Positions 4,736 to 6,367 of a stretch of DNA of 6,367 nucleotides are shown here, piece after piece (position 1 is the stretch's first letter; the number at the start of each line of letters is the position of its first letter). Under the pieces are notes generated by a model. That model worked only from the letters and a program-made list of their open reading frames with translations, ran no database searches and was not told where the DNA came from. The stretch lies in assembly GCA_012270805.1 (NCBI GenBank), contig JAAXHR010000020.1:5724-12090 (forward strand), written 5' to 3'. The position numbers and the translations under genes are program-made. The DNA is from Dehalococcoidia bacterium (GTDB taxonomy: Bacteria; Chloroflexota; Dehalococcoidia; Lucifugimonadales; Lucifugimonadaceae).

Positions 4736-6352
4736 TTAGTCCACAAAGCCGCGGAGTTGGCGGCTGCGGGTTGGGTGGCGGAGTTTGCGGAGGGCTTTGG
4801 CCTCGATTTGGCGGACGCGTTCACGGGTAACGCCGAAGTATCGGCCGACTTCCTCGAGCGTCTTAGATCGACCGTCCTTCATCCCAAAGCGATGCTCGAT
4901 AACCTGCTTTTCACGGACGTCTAGGGTCTCTAGTACCTCCATCACGCTCTCTTTCATCAGGTTGGTCGATGCCTTTTCTATCGGACCATCGGTATTAGTT
5001 TCAGGGATGAAGTCACCGAGTGTCGAGTCCTCTTCATCTCCGATCGGAGTTTCCAAAGAGACAGGTTGGAGAGAAATTTTCAACGTGTCTCGAACCTTTT
5101 GCGGTGTCGTCTCCATGTGGACGGCGATCTCTTCGGGTGTAGGCTCTCGCCCGTACTCTTGTACCAACCGCCTGCTGATTCTCAGCAGCTTGTTGATCGT
5201 TTCGACCATGTGGACCGGGATGCGGATAGTGCGCGCCTGGTCGGCGATCGAGCGAGTAATCGCTTGACGGATCCACCATGTGGCGTAGGTTGAGAATTTG
5301 TATCCGCGTCGGTAGTCGAATTTCTCAACCGCCCTTATCAGGCCGATATTGCCTTCTTGGACTAGGTCCAAGAGGTTCATCCCGCGCCCCATGTATTTCT
5401 TGGCTACAGATACAACAAGCCGTAGGTTCGCCTTGGTGATGTGGATGTCTGAAGCGGTACCGCGATTGCGTATCGTAGTCAGATGCGCGTCAAGCAGTGG
5501 GCCGTAGTAGAAGAGCTTCTGTATCGCCTCGTTGTCAAGCGCGTCGGCTAGTGCGTCCAGATGTGGATTGCACTCGATGGCATCAGGCGTCTCGTTGGCA
5601 ATCAACAATGTCAGAAGCGACAGGTTACGGATCGCTGTCTTCGATTCTTCGGCTTCGCAGCCGAGATGATTCGCGAGGTACTCGATCTTCTCCTCAGAAT
5701 ATGGCTGGTCGAGACAATCGCGGATTTGCGGATCCATCAGCATGTCGGAGAAGTGAGTCGTTACCACGTCGCCGGCTACGGCGAGCAACTTCTCCGCGAG
5801 TTTTTTGGAACACAGCAATCCGTTTCGCATCGCGCTCATCCGCGCTTCATGCGATGTCTCCTGCCAAACTTCGAAGATTTCATTACCGTCAAGCTGAAGC
5901 TCGGTATGTCCGAAGTTCGGAGCCAGCTCTTTGACCATTTCCAGAGCCTCGTTACGCGAACCGCCCAACTCTCGGCGAATCGGTGTTGCCGAGGTTATCC
6001 GGTATGGGTTGGCTACGATTTCGAGCAGACGCGGTTGAGTCAAAACGTCCGAGAGTGATGCTTCGTCAGTTCGCGCGCGTATCTGCTCAAGGATCTCGGC
6101 CGTGGCGTAGTCGCAGATGAGCGCGTCTTTGATCGCCGCGGCAACATCGTTTTCCGGCAGATTCGCCAATGCTTCCCGCGCCTCAGGTTCTGCCACCTTC
6201 GAGAAGATCTCTTCGGGAAGCCGCGTTAGGTCTCTGATGTTCTCAACCGCTTCCTCTTGCGAGCAGTTGAAGATGTCCGAAACGTATCTGACGTCTCTGA
6301 TGCGGTAGGGATTTTGGATAGCTTTATTGATGGTTGCGAAGATTTCGCCCAT
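4736..6352 (-). CDS. rpoD: Primary-type sigma-70 RNA polymerase factor with a novel repeat-built N-terminal domain (may extend past right edge)
   Basis: This protein directs RNA polymerase to promoters. Residues ~303-538 are a near-textbook RpoD/SigA core. Region 2.1-2.2 has KANLRLVVSVAKKY and LDLVQEGNIGLIRAVEKFD. Region 2.3-2.4 has YKFSTYATWWIRQAI then RSIADQARTIRIPVHM, for melting and -10 recognition. Region 3 has REPTPEEIA. The 3.2 finger has SLETPIGDEEDSTLGDFIPE. Region 4.2 has TLEEVGRYFGVTRERVRQI and ends RQLRGFVD. Residues 1-~300 are not region 1.1 or a normal 1.2; they are three copies of a ~101-residue helical repeat (NPYRI at 14, NPYRI at 115, QPYSE at 216). The DPVRxYLxEIG signature of region 1.2 is absent; only GPLL at 284-287 could be a remnant. 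ATG 6352 is the first start codon seen, but it lacks a clear ribosome site and the frame is open to the edge, so the protein may be longer. Whether this is the housekeeping factor or a paralogue cannot be decided here. Confidence 0.9.
   Translation of the reverse strand: MGEIFATINKAIQNPYRIRDVRYVSDIFNCSQEEAVENIRDLTRLPEEIFSKVAEPEAREALANLPENDVAAAIKDALICDYATAEILEQIRARTDEASLSDVLTQPRLLEIVANPYRITSATPIRRELGGSRNEALEMVKELAPNFGHTELQLDGNEIFEVWQETSHEARMSAMRNGLLCSKKLAEKLLAVAGDVVTTHFSDMLMDPQIRDCLDQPYSEEKIEYLANHLGCEAEESKTAIRNLSLLTLLIANETPDAIECNPHLDALADALDNEAIQKLFYYGPLLDAHLTTIRNRGTASDIHITKANLRLVVSVAKKYMGRGMNLLDLVQEGNIGLIRAVEKFDYRRGYKFSTYATWWIRQAITRSIADQARTIRIPVHMVETINKLLRISRRLVQEYGREPTPEEIAVHMETTPQKVRDTLKISLQPVSLETPIGDEEDSTLGDFIPETNTDGPIEKASTNLMKESVMEVLETLDVREKQVIEHRFGMKDGRSKTLEEVGRYFGVTRERVRQIEAKALRKLRHPTRSRQLRGFVD
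5450..6313 (-). repeat. Three tandem ~101-codon repeats in the sigma-factor N-terminal region
   Basis: Copy 1 is at 6011-6313, copy 2 at 5708-6010 and copy 3 at about 5450-5707, running into region 2.1. The Pro-Tyr pair recurs at residues 15-16, 116-117 and 217-218, exactly 101 apart. The first 29 residues of each copy align without gaps; copies 1 and 2 share 10 of 29 and copies 1 and 3 share 9 of 29 by eye. Shared later marks are LIC (78-80) and LLC (179-181), then SDVL (101-104) and SDML (202-205), again 101 apart. The repeats are visible in protein only, so the duplication is old. Confidence 0.8.
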
Positions 6353-6367
6353 TCGTTCGTCGCAGAA

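Noticed and set aside
5800..6010. Resemblance of the sigma repeats to the helix-hairpin-helix part of RecD2-like helicases (NPYR followed ~30 residues later by GHT)
   Set aside because: The GIGF..AD core that defines that region is absent, and copies 1 and 3 lack the GHT. The similarity may be chance, though a profile search could revive it.

Overview
The window holds four protein-coding genes and one divergent regulatory region. From left to right: a large FtsX-type ABC transporter permease on the minus strand that runs off the left edge; a 392-base gap carrying a divergent promoter region; a plus-strand lipoprotein HtrA-like serine protease; a plus-strand short-chain dehydrogenase/reductase (SDR); a strong hairpin between convergent genes; and a minus-strand sigma-70 factor that may continue past the right edge.

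The organism is a bacterium with moderate GC content. The large two-module FtsX permease with a jelly-roll-like external domain, the style of the SDR and the sigma factor fit a Chloroflexota lineage (Dehalococcoidia/SAR202-like). This is inference from protein style, not from a marker gene. No mobile element, phage gene, CRISPR array, tRNA or rRNA was seen, so this looks like ordinary chromosome with unusual proteins.

The permease and the protease are transcribed divergently from 2302-2693. The protease side has a perfect TATAAT box, a poor -35 element and an inverted repeat centred about 44 bases upstream of the predicted start of transcription, as expected for an activator site. The protease and SDR lie 65 bases apart in the same direction and may share a transcript. 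The SDR and sigma genes converge on a perfect 15-bp stem that probably ends both.

The most unusual item is the sigma factor. Its C-terminal 235 residues are a textbook primary-type sigma (regions 2 to 4), but its first ~300 residues are three diverged copies of a ~101-residue helical repeat. These stand where regions 1.1 and 1.2 normally lie. Second is the SDR, whose catalytic tetrad appears swapped: Lys where Asn is expected and Asn where Lys is expected, plus a two-residue insertion in the glycine-rich loop. The permease also seems to start at a CTG codon.
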